A DNA stretch of 64,000 nucleotides, taken from Streptococcus cristatus ATCC 51100. GTDB lineage: Bacteria; Bacillota; Bacilli; Lactobacillales; Streptococcaceae. How positions within the stretch are numbered: position 1 is the first letter of the stretch; every line of letters begins with the position of its first letter. Below the pieces are notes generated by a model. That model did not search any database. It saw nothing but the letters and a program-made list of their open reading frames with translations, and had not been told where the DNA came from. Where the stretch lies: NCBI RefSeq assembly GCF_011612585.1, contig NZ_CP050133.1:1364001-1428000 (forward strand), written 5' to 3'. A program made the translations under genes and the position numbers. Below are positions 27,850-36,909 of this stretch, piece after piece.

Positions 27850-28019
27850 TGTTTTTCTCCTTGTTTTACTTTCCGTCACTTGCGGAAAAGCACTAATATA
27901 CTTACACAGCTAATTAGGATCAGATCAAGTAATCGCTATGATATGAAAGCTTGCTTGCTAGTCTTCATGACAAGATGGCTAGCATAAACTATCTCCAGTA
28001 ACTGATTTTTCCTGACTAC

Positions 28020-28226
28020 CTACTCTTCCTCCACTAGGCGAAAGACATTTTCGACACTTTCGTTGAAAATCTGAGCAATTTTGAGAGCAATGACCACGGA
28101 GGGCGTGTATTCATCCCGCTCCAGCAAGCTAATCGTCTGCCGCGACACGCCGGCTTTCTTGGCCAAGTCAGTTTGATTCAGCCCGTCTCTAGCCCTCAGC
28201 TCTTTGAGTCGATTTTTCAGCTTCAT
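28020..28226 (-). CDS. XRE-family transcriptional regulator
   Basis: This 68-residue protein is one Cro/CI helix-turn-helix: 'LNQTDLAKKAGVSRQTISLLERDEYTPSVVIALKIA'. The short YvaO/YgzD-like form usually represses its own operon. It is 11 bases after the hypothetical gene at 28238 and ahead of pspC. A palindrome on the operon promoter is a good operator candidate. Confidence 0.92.
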   Translation of the reverse strand: MKLKNRLKELRARDGLNQTDLAKKAGVSRQTISLLERDEYTPSVVIALKIAQIFNESVENVFRLVEEE

Positions 28227-28237
28227 GACAACACCTC

Positions 28238-28558
28238 TCAGTCTTCTTTCAGTTCAACAGACTTGATATCGTCAATGCGCATCAATTTCATTCTTGTTTG
28301 ACCTTTTTTATTGGTCTTACTCAACTTAACCCAATCGTCATCAGCATCAACTACCTCCCAGCAATCTGTCCCGAAAACTTCACCAATGATGATCGGTTTT
28401 TTCCCAATCATTTCTTTAAAAAAACGTGACATTTCTCCACTCCTTTCTTTATTTCTCTCTAAACGTTTCAACTTCCTTTTTACATTTTTCAATTCACTGG
28501 ATGACGTCAGCCACAAACCAGAAAATATCGGAAGTAGACACCAAAACAGTATCTCCAT
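28238..28558 (-). CDS. hypothetical protein with N-terminal membrane segment
   Basis: This 106-residue protein has a hydrophobic start (about 3-18), a basic helical stretch (about 24-40), then a soluble beta-rich part ('GTDCWEVVDADDDWVKLSK' and so on). It is the first gene of the XRE operon. Unrecognised; a small membrane partner of the regulator is plausible. Confidence 0.7.
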   Translation of the reverse strand: MEILFWCLLPIFSGLWLTSSSELKNVKRKLKRLERNKERSGEMSRFFKEMIGKKPIIIGEVFGTDCWEVVDADDDWVKLSKTNKKGQTRMKLMRIDDIKSVELKED

Positions 28559-28596
28559 CAGTCCCTCCTTTTATCTTTTCTTCTTAACTTAAATAC

Positions 28597-28638
28597 ATTG
28601 TAACAGATTCTTTTCTTTTTGACAAGTATATTTGTCAA
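28597..28638 (-). promoter_or_regulatory. promoter and operator palindrome of the XRE operon
   Basis: On the minus strand TTGTCA (28620-28625), 17-bp spacer, TACAAT (28597-28602). The perfect inverted repeat TTGACAA-N6-TTGTCAA (28619-28638) covers the -35. A third half-site CTGACAAA lies about 15 bases upstream (to 28660). Confidence 0.7.
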
Positions 28639-28687
28639 AAAAATAAATATTTTTGTCAGAAAGACTTGGATCCTTTACAAAAAAGAA

Positions 28688-28719
28688 GTAAAAAAGACCA
28701 AGACTGAATCCTGATCTTA
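28688..28719 (-). terminator. terminator of alaS
   Basis: On the minus strand AAGATCA and TGGTCTT pair around a short loop and are followed by TTTTTTAC, ten bases past the stop. Confidence 0.75.
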
Positions 28720-28728
28720 AAAAATATA

Positions 28729-31347
28729 CTATAATTTACCAGCTACTGCATCCAAGAGTTCTTGGATTTTCGCTTGATTGCTTCCTCCTGCCATGGCCAT
28801 GTCTGGTTTACCACCACCACGTCCATCGACGATTGGTGCCAATTCTTTGACAAGGTTCCCTGCATGAAGGTCTTTAGTCTTGCTAGCCACGAGGACATTG
28901 ACTTTGTCACCAATAGCTGCGACTAGGACAAGAAGATCAGAGTAGTCTTTTTGTTTCCAGTTATCTGCAAAGGTACGAAGGGCACCTGCATCTGATACAG
29001 AAACTTGGCTCGCAATATAACGGTGGCCATTGACTTCCTTCACGTCCTTGAAGACATCACCTGCAGCTGCGGCTGCGGCTTTTTCTTTCAATTCTGCATT
29101 TTCTTTTTGCAATTGACGAAGTTGCTCTTGAAGGCCTTCAACTTTATGAGGTACTTCCTTGAGTTGAGGTGCTTTCAAAGTCGCTGCGACTGCTTTCAGA
29201 GCGTCTTCTTGTTCACGGTAGGCTTCAAAGGCTTCTTTACCAGTCACTGCCAAGATACGGCGAGTTCCTGATCCGATCCCTTCTTCTTTGACAATCTTGA
29301 AGAGGCCAATTTCAGAAGTGTTGCCAACATGGGTACCACCACAAAGCTCAACAGAGTAATCACCGATTGTAACGACACGAACTTCTTTACCGTATTTCTC
29401 ACCAAAGAGGGCCATAGCTCCCATTTCTTTAGCTGTCTCAATATCAGTCTCAACTGTCTTGACTGCGATCGCTTCCCAGATTTTCTCATTGACTTCTTGT
29501 TCAATGGCACGGAGCTCCTCTGCTGTCACCGCTTGGAAGTGCGTAAAGTCAAAGCGGAGGAATTCTACTTCGTTAAGTGAACCTGCTTGAGTTGCGTGGT
29601 TACCAAGGATATTGTGAAGAGCTGCATGGAGCAAGTGAGTCGCTGTGTGGTTTTTCATGACACGAAGACGACGATTGGTGTCGATGCTAAGTGTGTATTC
29701 TTGGTTCAAGGCAAGCGGAGCATGGACTTCAACTGTATGTAGCGGTTGGCCATTTGGTGCTTTTTGAACATCTTTCACAGTGGCCACGATGTTTCCAGCA
29801 GCGTCCAAGATTTGACCATGGTCAGCTACTTGTCCACCCATTTCAGCATAGAATGGAGTCTCTGCAAAGATAAGCGATGCAGTTCCTTCTGAAACAGCTT
29901 CTACTTCAGCATTGTCCGCTACGATAGCCACCAGTTTAGAAGGCAATCGACTAGCATTGTAGTTGAAGACACTTTCCACTGTTATGTTTTGAAGGGTTTC
30001 ATTTTGCATACCCATTGAGCCACCCTTAACAGCTGATGCACGCGCACGTTCTTGCTGCTCTTTCATGGCCGCTTCAAAACCTTCACGGTCCACAGTCATG
30101 CCTGCTTCTTCTGCGATTTCTTCTGTCAATTCCACTGGGAAGCCATATGTATCGTAGAGTTTAAAGACATCTGAACCAGCGATAACGCTTTGACCTTTTT
30201 CTTTCAAGTCAGCTACGATGGTTTCTGCAAAGTGTTGGCCTGAGTGAAGAGTACGAGCGAATGACTCTTCCTCGCTCTTAACGATTTTCTCGATAAAGTC
30301 ACGCTTTTCAAGGACTTCTGGGTAGTAGCTTTCCATGATTTTTCCAACTGTTGGAACTAGTTTGTAAAGGAAAGGCTCGTTGATACCCAATTTTTGGCCA
30401 TGCATAGAAGCACGACGGAGAAGACGACGAAGGACATAACCACGACCTTCATTTCCTGGAAGGGCACCATCACCAATAGCGAATGAAAGAGAACGAATAT
30501 GGTCTGCAATAACCTTAAAGCTCATGTTGTCGCCATCTTGGTCGTAGACCTTACCAGACAATTTCTCTACTTCACGAATGATTGGCATGAAGAGGTCTGT
30601 TTCAAAGTTTGTCTTAGCCCCTTGGATAACTGCCACCAAACGCTCCAAACCAGCGCCCGTATCAATGTTCTTGTGTGGCAATTCCTTGTACTCGCTACGA
30701 GGAACAGCAGGGTCTGCGTTAAATTGTGACAAAACAATGTTCCAGATTTCAATATAACGGTCGTTTTCGATATCTTCTGCAAGTAGGCGAATACCAATAT
30801 TTTCTGGGTCAAATGCCTCTCCACGGTCAAAGAAAATCTCTGTATCAGGTCCAGAAGGTCCCGCACCGATTTCCCAGAAGTTATCCTCAATTGGAATCAA
30901 GTGACTTGGGTCCACTCCTACTTCAATCCAGCGGTTGTAAGAATCTTTATCGTCTGGATAATAAGTCATGTAGAGTTTTTCAGCTGGGAAGTCAAACCAC
31001 TCAGGGCTTGTCAAGAGTTCATAAGCCCAAGTAATAGCTTCATCACGGAAGTAATCCCCGATAGAGAAGTTCCCCAACATTTCAAACATGGTATGGTGAC
31101 GAGCTGTTTTTCCGACATTTTCGATATCGTTGGTACGGATGGCTTTTTGCGCATTGGTAATACGTGGATTTTCAGGGATAATGGTCCCGTCAAAGTATTT
31201 CTTAAGAGTGGCTACCCCAGAGTTAATCCACAAAAGAGTCGGGTCGTTTACTGGAACCAAGCTAACTGATGGTTCTACAGAGTGACCTTTGCTTGCCCAG
31301 AAATCCAGCCACATTTGGCGAATTTGAGCACTTGACATTTGTTTCAT
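28729..31347 (-). CDS. alaS: alanyl-tRNA synthetase
   Basis: This 872-residue enzyme charges tRNA-Ala. Visible are the class II catalytic core in the first 250 residues, the editing-domain zinc motif HTATHLLH ... CGGTH, and the C-terminal glycine-rich C-Ala domain ('[14 protein letters not shown]'). Full length. It lies 33 bases after the LURP-one gene with no promoter seen between, so the alanine T-box upstream of that gene probably controls both. Confidence 0.97.
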   Translation of the reverse strand: MKQMSSAQIRQMWLDFWASKGHSVEPSVSLVPVNDPTLLWINSGVATLKKYFDGTIIPENPRITNAQKAIRTNDIENVGKTARHHTMFEMLGNFSIGDYFRDEAITWAYELLTSPEWFDFPAEKLYMTYYPDDKDSYNRWIEVGVDPSHLIPIEDNFWEIGAGPSGPDTEIFFDRGEAFDPENIGIRLLAEDIENDRYIEIWNIVLSQFNADPAVPRSEYKELPHKNIDTGAGLERLVAVIQGAKTNFETDLFMPIIREVEKLSGKVYDQDGDNMSFKVIADHIRSLSFAIGDGALPGNEGRGYVLRRLLRRASMHGQKLGINEPFLYKLVPTVGKIMESYYPEVLEKRDFIEKIVKSEEESFARTLHSGQHFAETIVADLKEKGQSVIAGSDVFKLYDTYGFPVELTEEIAEEAGMTVDREGFEAAMKEQQERARASAVKGGSMGMQNETLQNITVESVFNYNASRLPSKLVAIVADNAEVEAVSEGTASLIFAETPFYAEMGGQVADHGQILDAAGNIVATVKDVQKAPNGQPLHTVEVHAPLALNQEYTLSIDTNRRLRVMKNHTATHLLHAALHNILGNHATQAGSLNEVEFLRFDFTHFQAVTAEELRAIEQEVNEKIWEAIAVKTVETDIETAKEMGAMALFGEKYGKEVRVVTIGDYSVELCGGTHVGNTSEIGLFKIVKEEGIGSGTRRILAVTGKEAFEAYREQEDALKAVAATLKAPQLKEVPHKVEGLQEQLRQLQKENAELKEKAAAAAAGDVFKDVKEVNGHRYIASQVSVSDAGALRTFADNWKQKDYSDLLVLVAAIGDKVNVLVASKTKDLHAGNLVKELAPIVDGRGGGKPDMAMAGGSNQAKIQELLDAVAGKL

Positions 31348-31380
31348 TTTATTTTTCTCCTTAAATCTTTTTAATGTTTT

Positions 31381-31863
31381 TTATGATGAACTTTCCAGCA
31401 TTTCCACATAGTCAATGGCGACACAGAGGGAAATAACCAAATCTGAGTAAGCATCATCATAGACAGTCACCTGATAAGTAGATGTTAGATGGAAAAGTTC
31501 CTTGGTAATCTCTGCCACGACTTGATCTCGATCATCCAGCAATTTAAAATTTAAATCCCAGATATTGCCCTCAATCCTTAGGCCTAAATTGTCAAACTCA
31601 TATTTATCACGGAAGAAGGTCAGTTTCTTGCGAATATAAAAGCTAGTCCCGTCACTGAGCTTGATTTCAAACTGGGGCATGAAGGTTAGAAAGGTTTTGC
31701 TGATCTGGCTAACTGTCTGTCCTTGAGCATCATAGATGGTGAAACTCTTAGGAATCTGGAAAAATGATCCCTCTACTTGGTAATCTATGTTACCTCGATC
31801 GTCCTTGATATCAAAGCGTTCGCCACCTAGACGCAATTTTTGTTTGACAAGATAGGTCTTCAT
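31381..31863 (-). CDS. LURP-one-related (YxjI-like) protein
   Basis: The start at 31863 (MKTYLVKQKLRLGGERFDI, 160 residues) has GGAGG seven bases upstream and is where the family begins; the open frame further up is T-box leader. The protein is a Tubby-like/LURP-one beta barrel ('GNIDYQVEGSFFQIPKSFTI'). Function in bacteria unknown; the fold resembles phospholipid scramblases. Its position between the T-box and alaS makes it tRNA-Ala-responsive. Confidence 0.85.
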   Translation of the reverse strand: MKTYLVKQKLRLGGERFDIKDDRGNIDYQVEGSFFQIPKSFTIYDAQGQTVSQISKTFLTFMPQFEIKLSDGTSFYIRKKLTFFRDKYEFDNLGLRIEGNIWDLNFKLLDDRDQVVAEITKELFHLTSTYQVTVYDDAYSDLVISLCVAIDYVEMLESSS

Positions 31864-32060
31864 CGCTTTACCTCCAGAGTCAAGATAAAAGACAAGTTCC
31901 TTGTCTGAAGGGCGAAAAACCGCGGTACCACCTTCATTCAATGAACTTGTCATTCTCATTAGCTATTTAGTTTGAAACATGAGTAGCATGATTTTTCCTC
32001 TCACATGGCTCGCAGCACCGCCAATTCTCTGAGCTGAGATCTAGAAAATCAATTCTCAAT
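31864..32060 (-). promoter_or_regulatory. alanine T-box riboswitch leader
   Basis: The minus strand carries the T-box core AAGGTGGTACCGCGG (31919-31933) and a stem-I region with AGAGA (32026-32030) and the specifier candidate GCT (31985-31987, Ala) followed by A. The terminator hairpin AGACAAG-gaa-CTTGTCT then TTTT lies at 31887-31906. Uncharged tRNA-Ala would stabilise the antiterminator and switch on the LURP-one gene and alaS. Confidence 0.9.
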
Positions 32061-32066
32061 AGTTTT

Positions 32067-32095
32067 ATTATACTGACTTCTTGACTTTTCGTCAA
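32067..32095 (-). promoter_or_regulatory. promoter of the T-box operon
   Basis: On the minus strand TTGACG (32090-32095), 17-bp spacer, TATAAT (32067-32072). The -35 lies in a small hairpin CTTGAC-gaaaa-GTCAAG just after the prsA stop. Confidence 0.82.
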
Positions 32096-32097
32096 GC

Positions 32098-33174
32098 TTA
32101 TTCTGCTGCAGGAGCTGGTTTTTCTTCAGTATGAGCAGCTTCTGACTTGCTTTCTTCTGAGCTTGAAGCCTCAGATTTTGCTTCTTCCGAGCTAGAAGAT
32201 TGTGATTTCTTTTCTTCTGAACTAGAAGACTGAGACTTGCTTTCTTCTTTAGACGATGAGCTAGAAGTATCTCCTTCTACATATTGGGCAAAGACATTTT
32301 GGAAAGCTGCATCCTTCACTTTCAGATTCGCTTCCTTCAATTCTTTAGAAATGACTGAACGAATAAAGCTTGCATCGTTTTGTTTTTGAGTCAGGATTCC
32401 CTCTTTTAGTTGCTTCTTGTAATCGGTCCATTTTGCAGATTTTTGAGTCTTCTTCACCAATTTAACAATGTAGTAACTTGCTGAATAATTCTGTCTACCT
32501 CTTACAGTGATCACATCAGAGACACCATTTTCTTCTAAGGCAAAAGTAGCTTTTTTTACGGCATCTGGAATCGTTGTAGAGGTTGAGTCGAATTTCACCT
32601 CGCCGCCCTTATCTTTGGTGTCCTTGTCGGTTGAGTTTTCCTTGGCCAACTGACCAAAGTCTGCTCCCTCAGCCTTAGCTTTTTCAAGCACTTCCTTAGC
32701 CTTTTCTTCACTGTCCACCTTGATAATCTGAGCCGTTACTTCTGGTGTGTACGTTTCAAAGAAAGCCTTGTAGTTGTCATCTGTCAGCTCTTTTTCAGCT
32801 GCTTTCTTAACAGCGTATTCGACCAATTTATTTGCGCGGATCTGATCTCTGTATGCATCTTCTGTCATTCCGCTTTGAGCAAGAACATTTTGGAAGGCAG
32901 AACCATAAGCGGATTTCATTTTTTCAAAGGCTTCTTCAACTTCTTTATCCGTTACCTTTTTGCCATACTTTTCTTCAAAAACTTGCTTAATTGCCATTTG
33001 AAGCAAAACTTGCTGAGAGGCACCATTATTTTTTACTTGATCGTAAAATTCATTAACGGTGATTGTCTCGCCCTTCATTGTCACAATATCTTTATCTTTT
33101 GCTGTTTGTGAACATGCTGCTAAAGCCACCACAGAAAAGAGAGTTACTGCTCCTGTAAGGATTTTTTTCTTCAT
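32098..33174 (-). CDS. prsA: PrsA peptidyl-prolyl isomerase lipoprotein
   Basis: The start is at 33174 (MKKKILTG, 358 residues); an open frame runs 18 codons further up over the promoter. It has a lipoprotein signal with lipobox LAAC (C21), a SurA-like N-domain and a parvulin domain in the middle ('TAQIIKVDSEEKAKEVLEKA', 'DFGQLAKENSTDKDT'). It helps fold exported proteins outside the membrane. The last 55 residues are an unusual Ser/Glu/Lys-rich tail with imperfect SSSSEExKSQ repeats, probably a flexible spacer. Confidence 0.93.
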   Translation of the reverse strand: MKKKILTGAVTLFSVVALAACSQTAKDKDIVTMKGETITVNEFYDQVKNNGASQQVLLQMAIKQVFEEKYGKKVTDKEVEEAFEKMKSAYGSAFQNVLAQSGMTEDAYRDQIRANKLVEYAVKKAAEKELTDDNYKAFFETYTPEVTAQIIKVDSEEKAKEVLEKAKAEGADFGQLAKENSTDKDTKDKGGEVKFDSTSTTIPDAVKKATFALEENGVSDVITVRGRQNYSASYYIVKLVKKTQKSAKWTDYKKQLKEGILTQKQNDASFIRSVISKELKEANLKVKDAAFQNVFAQYVEGDTSSSSSKEESKSQSSSSEEKKSQSSSSEEAKSEASSSEESKSEAAHTEEKPAPAAE

Positions 33175-33210
33175 TATTTCATCTACTCCTTCAATAAATT
33201 CACTTTGTCT

Positions 33211-33219
33211 ATTGTACCA
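33211..33219 (-). promoter_or_regulatory. extended -10 promoter of prsA
   Basis: The minus strand reads TG-G-TACAAT, 37 bases before the chosen start. Confidence 0.55.
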
Positions 33220-33284
33220 CAAATCCAACTTGATATCTTAATTTTTCCTAAAAATTTTTGGAAATTAAGAAAAAATCAAAGATA

Positions 33285-33968
33285 TCATTTTTTTCTAATC
33301 ATAAGTAGTCCATCTCCCAAGGGAAGCAGACTCGCAGTCAAATCTGGACTGTCCAAAGTTGCGTCAAAAAGACTATGCAATCCTCGGTAAATAGCTCGTT
33401 GACCACGCTTAATTTCCTCAAAAGGCTTGGCAACATCGCCACCTTGGAAGACATCATCGATGAGGATCAGCCCACCAGGATTGAGGCGCTTGAGGACCTG
33501 AGGCAGAAAGACTACATACTTGGACTTGGCAGAGTCCATAAAGACAAAGTCGTAGGAATCCTCTAATGTCTCAAGTAAATCCACCGCATCGCCTTCCAGC
33601 AGGGTAATCTGCTGACGGCTGTCATACTTGGCAAAATTAGCCTTGGCAAACTCAATCATCTCTGGATTGCGGTCAATAGTCGTAATCTGAGCCAGAGGCG
33701 CATGTTCCGCCATCAAAAGGGCCGAAAAACCGATAGCCGTCCCGATTTCTAAAATCTTCTCAGGCTGCAGGCTTTCGAGCAGCAGGCGGAAGTAAGCTAC
33801 TGTCTCATGGGGAATCACGGGTACATTTTCAGCTCTGGCAAAATCCTCCAGCTCCTTAAGTCCGCCAGAAACTGGCTGGAGTCGCTGTCTCATAAAGTCT
33901 ACAATCTCTTCCTTGACCACTGGCCGAAGCATATTGGGATTAGAGTTTTGATTATAAGTCTCGACCAT
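33285..33968 (-). CDS. class I O-methyltransferase
   Basis: The start is the ATG at 33968 (MVETYNQ, 227 residues), one base after the pepF stop; the open frame upstream lies within pepF. It has the SAM motif 'ILEIGTAIGFSALLMAE', the metal-binding 'VFMDSAKSKY' and 'GGLILIDDVFQGG' of the catechol-O-methyltransferase-like family (YrrM, TrmR). TrmR-type enzymes methylate ho5U34 of tRNA to mo5U, so it may continue the pathway of the U32 protein at 7003; this link is inference. Confidence 0.88.
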   Translation of the reverse strand: MVETYNQNSNPNMLRPVVKEEIVDFMRQRLQPVSGGLKELEDFARAENVPVIPHETVAYFRLLLESLQPEKILEIGTAIGFSALLMAEHAPLAQITTIDRNPEMIEFAKANFAKYDSRQQITLLEGDAVDLLETLEDSYDFVFMDSAKSKYVVFLPQVLKRLNPGGLILIDDVFQGGDVAKPFEEIKRGQRAIYRGLHSLFDATLDSPDLTASLLPLGDGLLMIRKK

Positions 33969-33969
33969 C

Positions 33970-35772
33970 TTATGCCAGTCCCAACTTCTCGACCAAGGCT
34001 TCGAATTCGTCCAAGCGACGCTCAAAAACAGCAAAAGCAGCATTTAAGTAGTCTTCTTTCTCCATATCCACACCTGCTTTTTTGATGACATTGAGTGGGT
34101 AGTCAGAGTTCCCAGCTTTGAGATAGTCCAGATACTTATCCTTGTCTTCCTGACTGCCATGGACAATCTTTTCAGCCAAGGCAGAAGCAGCTGCAAAGCC
34201 TGTAGAGTATTGGAAAACATAGTAATCATAGTAGAAATGCGGAATCCGAGCCCATTCGTACTGAATCTGCGGATTGTCTTCTTTTTTCAAGCCGTAGTAT
34301 TTCTCATTCAAGTCAGCATAGAGTTCATTTAGAAACTCGCTGGTCAAAACTTGACCTTCTTGGTCAGCCTTGTGGATAGCATGCTCAAACTCAGCAAACT
34401 GGGTTTGACGGAAGACCGTACCTCGGAAACCATCCAAGAAGTGATTGAGGATAGCAAAGCGGGTAGCATCGTCTTCTACTTCTTCCAAGAGCTTTTCTGT
34501 CAGGATATTTTCATTGGTCGTTGAAGCAATCTCAGCTAGGAAGATAGAGTAGTCTCCATAGACATAAGGCTGGGTCTCACGGGTGTAGCTGGAGTGCATA
34601 CTGTGGCCTGTCTCATGCACCAAGGTAAAGAGATTATCCAGTGTATCCTGCCAGTTGAGCAGCATAAAGGCGTTTGTGTCGTAAGAACCGCCAGAGTATG
34701 CCCCTGAGCGCTTGCCTTGATTTTCATGAACATCAATCCAGCGCTCTGAGAAGGCTGTCTTCACTCGGCTCAAATAATCCTCACCCAGAATAGCCAGAAC
34801 TTCCTCAGACTTAGCCAAGGCTTCCTCATAAGTGAACTTGTAGTCTGTCTCTGACAAAGGTGTGTACATATCATACATCTTCAAATCAGAAATGCCTAAA
34901 ATCTTTGCTCGTAAAGCGATATAACGCTGCAAAAGAGGCAAATGCTTATTAACAGCTGAAACTAAGCTATCGTATACACTTTCTGGAATAAAGTCCGCTG
35001 ACAAGGCTGCTTCACGGGCAGATGAAAACTTGCGGACTTTCGCATTGTAATTGTGAACCTTGACATTGGTCTGCAGAGTCTTAGCGTAGGTATGCTGATA
35101 CTGCTCGTAGACGCTGTAGAGAGCCTCGTAAGCTTCTTTACGAACTTCTCGATTCTTAGACTCGACCAGGGTGATATAGTTACCGTGGCTGAGCTGAACT
35201 TCATTTCCATCTTCGTCACGCACCATCGGAAAGACAATATCCGCATTATCCAAAATAGCAAAGGTTTCGCCCGCTGCACCAAAAATTTCACCAGCACCAG
35301 CCAGTAGCTCCTCTTCACGCTGGGTCAGGATGTGGGCTTTCTTTTCCAAAAGCTTGTCAAAATAATGCTGATACAGCTGCAAGGCTGGCTGCTCAGCCAA
35401 GAAGGCTTGGTATTGCTCTTCTGTAATCGCCATAAATTCAGGCTCATAAAAGGCAAAGCTTTGACCAAATTCGCTGTAAAGAGTCATCCCCTTAGCCTGA
35501 TATTCTTGATACTTGGCCACGCGAGTATCCTGGTCGTTCTTCATGTGAGCATAAGAATAAAGCTTTTCAATCCGGCGCATCAAGTCCAACTGCACTTCAG
35601 TCGTTTTTAAGAGACTGTCAGCCGAATCCAGCAAATGTCCAGCCAGACTAGCTGCCTTCTTCACTTCTTCTGAAACCTGCGCCAATTCTGCTTCAAAGGC
35701 TTCATCTGTTGGGAAAATTGTTGTCAAATCCCAAGTATATTTTTCTTCAATTTCATTTCTTTGTTTTGCCAT
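33970..35772 (-). CDS. pepF: oligoendopeptidase F
   Basis: This 600-residue M3 zinc peptidase cleaves peptides of about 7-17 residues in the cytosol. The zinc motif is in [13 protein letters not shown] (HExxH), with the conserved '[14 protein letters not shown]' just before it. I start at the ATG at 35772 because GGAGG lies eight bases upstream; the ATG at 35787 is part of that ribosome site. It follows coiA by 20 bases and may be transcribed from the competence promoter as well. Confidence 0.94.
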   Translation of the reverse strand: MAKQRNEIEEKYTWDLTTIFPTDEAFEAELAQVSEEVKKAASLAGHLLDSADSLLKTTEVQLDLMRRIEKLYSYAHMKNDQDTRVAKYQEYQAKGMTLYSEFGQSFAFYEPEFMAITEEQYQAFLAEQPALQLYQHYFDKLLEKKAHILTQREEELLAGAGEIFGAAGETFAILDNADIVFPMVRDEDGNEVQLSHGNYITLVESKNREVRKEAYEALYSVYEQYQHTYAKTLQTNVKVHNYNAKVRKFSSAREAALSADFIPESVYDSLVSAVNKHLPLLQRYIALRAKILGISDLKMYDMYTPLSETDYKFTYEEALAKSEEVLAILGEDYLSRVKTAFSERWIDVHENQGKRSGAYSGGSYDTNAFMLLNWQDTLDNLFTLVHETGHSMHSSYTRETQPYVYGDYSIFLAEIASTTNENILTEKLLEEVEDDATRFAILNHFLDGFRGTVFRQTQFAEFEHAIHKADQEGQVLTSEFLNELYADLNEKYYGLKKEDNPQIQYEWARIPHFYYDYYVFQYSTGFAAASALAEKIVHGSQEDKDKYLDYLKAGNSDYPLNVIKKAGVDMEKEDYLNAAFAVFERRLDEFEALVEKLGLA

Positions 35773-35792
35773 AGAAATTTCCTCCATCTTTT

Positions 35793-36752
35793 CTATTCTA
35801 TCATAAAAGTGGGGGAAATCCTCGCATAAAATATCGGAGGATAGATAATTTGAAGCTGCTTATTTTTTTCAGCATGATAATAGCGATGAAAGTGCTGGTA
35901 ATAAGGAGTCAAATCTCTTGTTATTTGGCAAAAGGAGCTGGCTTGAACAGGCCGAACCTGCGGATAAAAATCCTCGGCTGACTTGGTCAGAAGATTGTCT
36001 CCTTTTTGATAGAGCTGGGCTTGGAGCTTCATCCAACGAGGCTGCCGGTAATAAAGCTGCTGACGAACATAGCGACAAATCTCCGGATCTTGCTTAGCCA
36101 GATAGCTCTCTAACCCCTGCTTTTGAAAGGGACTGCGCAAGACGGATAAAAGACAGCCTTGGCCAAAAGGAAAGGATTTGACCTTGTACTGAGCTCGCCC
36201 ATGCAAGTCCTCGTGAATGAGATATTTAAGCCGAAGCTCCTGCTTTCTCTCATCCAATTCCCAAAGATGAAAGCCCATATTTTGACTGAAATAAAGAAAG
36301 TCCTTTTGCAGTTTCGTCAGTGACTGTTTTAACCATAATTTCTTGCCTAAGAGCCAGAGAACTTGATAGCCATGCTGTCGATAAGACAGCGTCCGTTCCT
36401 CAAGTCTTTCCTGACTGAGTGGACTACACTGGACCTCCAGCGCTATGCTACCATCTATCAAAAGGTCAGCAATCTGCCTTATCTCAGGTAAAAAAGCCTC
36501 CACCTGAATCTCTTGACTTTGCTTCCCCCAGCTATAAAGGCCAGCTTTCAAGTTCAAATGCTCCGCACTTTCATTTTCCACATAAAATGAGCAATTTTCA
36601 AGAGAAATATGAGCAAAATGCGGTCGCATGACTCTTCCTTTTTTGAAGCGGACCGTCCCCGAACAGGCTGGACAAAAGGTTTGTTCGCCTAGGGACGGCT
36701 GCTTTTCCATGGCATTCAGCAAAATCCCCTCTTCATTTTTCGCAAGCAACAT
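35793..36752 (-). CDS. coiA: competence protein CoiA
   Basis: This 319-residue protein has an N-terminal zinc-ribbon-like part ([14 protein letters not shown], then RPHFAH), followed by a nuclease-like core ('[31 protein letters not shown]') of the CoiA family. It acts late in transformation, in recombination of incoming DNA. AAAGGGA precedes the ATG. A SigX CIN-box promoter lies 38 bases upstream, so it is competence-induced. Confidence 0.94.
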   Translation of the reverse strand: MLLAKNEEGILLNAMEKQPSLGEQTFCPACSGTVRFKKGRVMRPHFAHISLENCSFYVENESAEHLNLKAGLYSWGKQSQEIQVEAFLPEIRQIADLLIDGSIALEVQCSPLSQERLEERTLSYRQHGYQVLWLLGKKLWLKQSLTKLQKDFLYFSQNMGFHLWELDERKQELRLKYLIHEDLHGRAQYKVKSFPFGQGCLLSVLRSPFQKQGLESYLAKQDPEICRYVRQQLYYRQPRWMKLQAQLYQKGDNLLTKSAEDFYPQVRPVQASSFCQITRDLTPYYQHFHRYYHAEKNKQLQIIYPPIFYARISPTFMIE

Positions 36753-36789
36753 GAGTATTTCCCTTTCAAAACAATGTCTTTTATATCTT

Positions 36790-36797
36790 TATTCGTA
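36790..36797 (-). promoter_or_regulatory. CIN-box (SigX/ComX promoter) of coiA
   Basis: The minus strand reads TACGAATA preceded by TTTTTAAT, the competence sigma-factor box of streptococci. It suggests that the strain has, or had, a working ComX regulon. Confidence 0.88.
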
Positions 36798-36872
36798 ATT
36801 AAAAAGCCAAAGTGAGAGCTTGTGAAATGGGGCAAAGAAATCACTTTCTCCTTTCTTGCTGATTTCCCAAAA

Positions 36873-36908
36873 CAAAAACGAGCTGAAAAATTTCCAGACT
36901 CGTTTTTC
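36873..36908 (-). terminator. terminator of MFS gene (bidirectional)
   Basis: AAAAACGAG and CTCGTTTTT with an inner CTG/CAG pair lie right after the stop at 36910. Confidence 0.8.
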
Positions 36909-36909
36909 C

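Noticed and set aside
31864..31959. N-terminal extension of the LURP-one ORF
   Set aside because: It is T-box riboswitch leader (AAGGTGGTACCGCGG and terminator hairpin); the ATG at 31863 has a GGAGG site.
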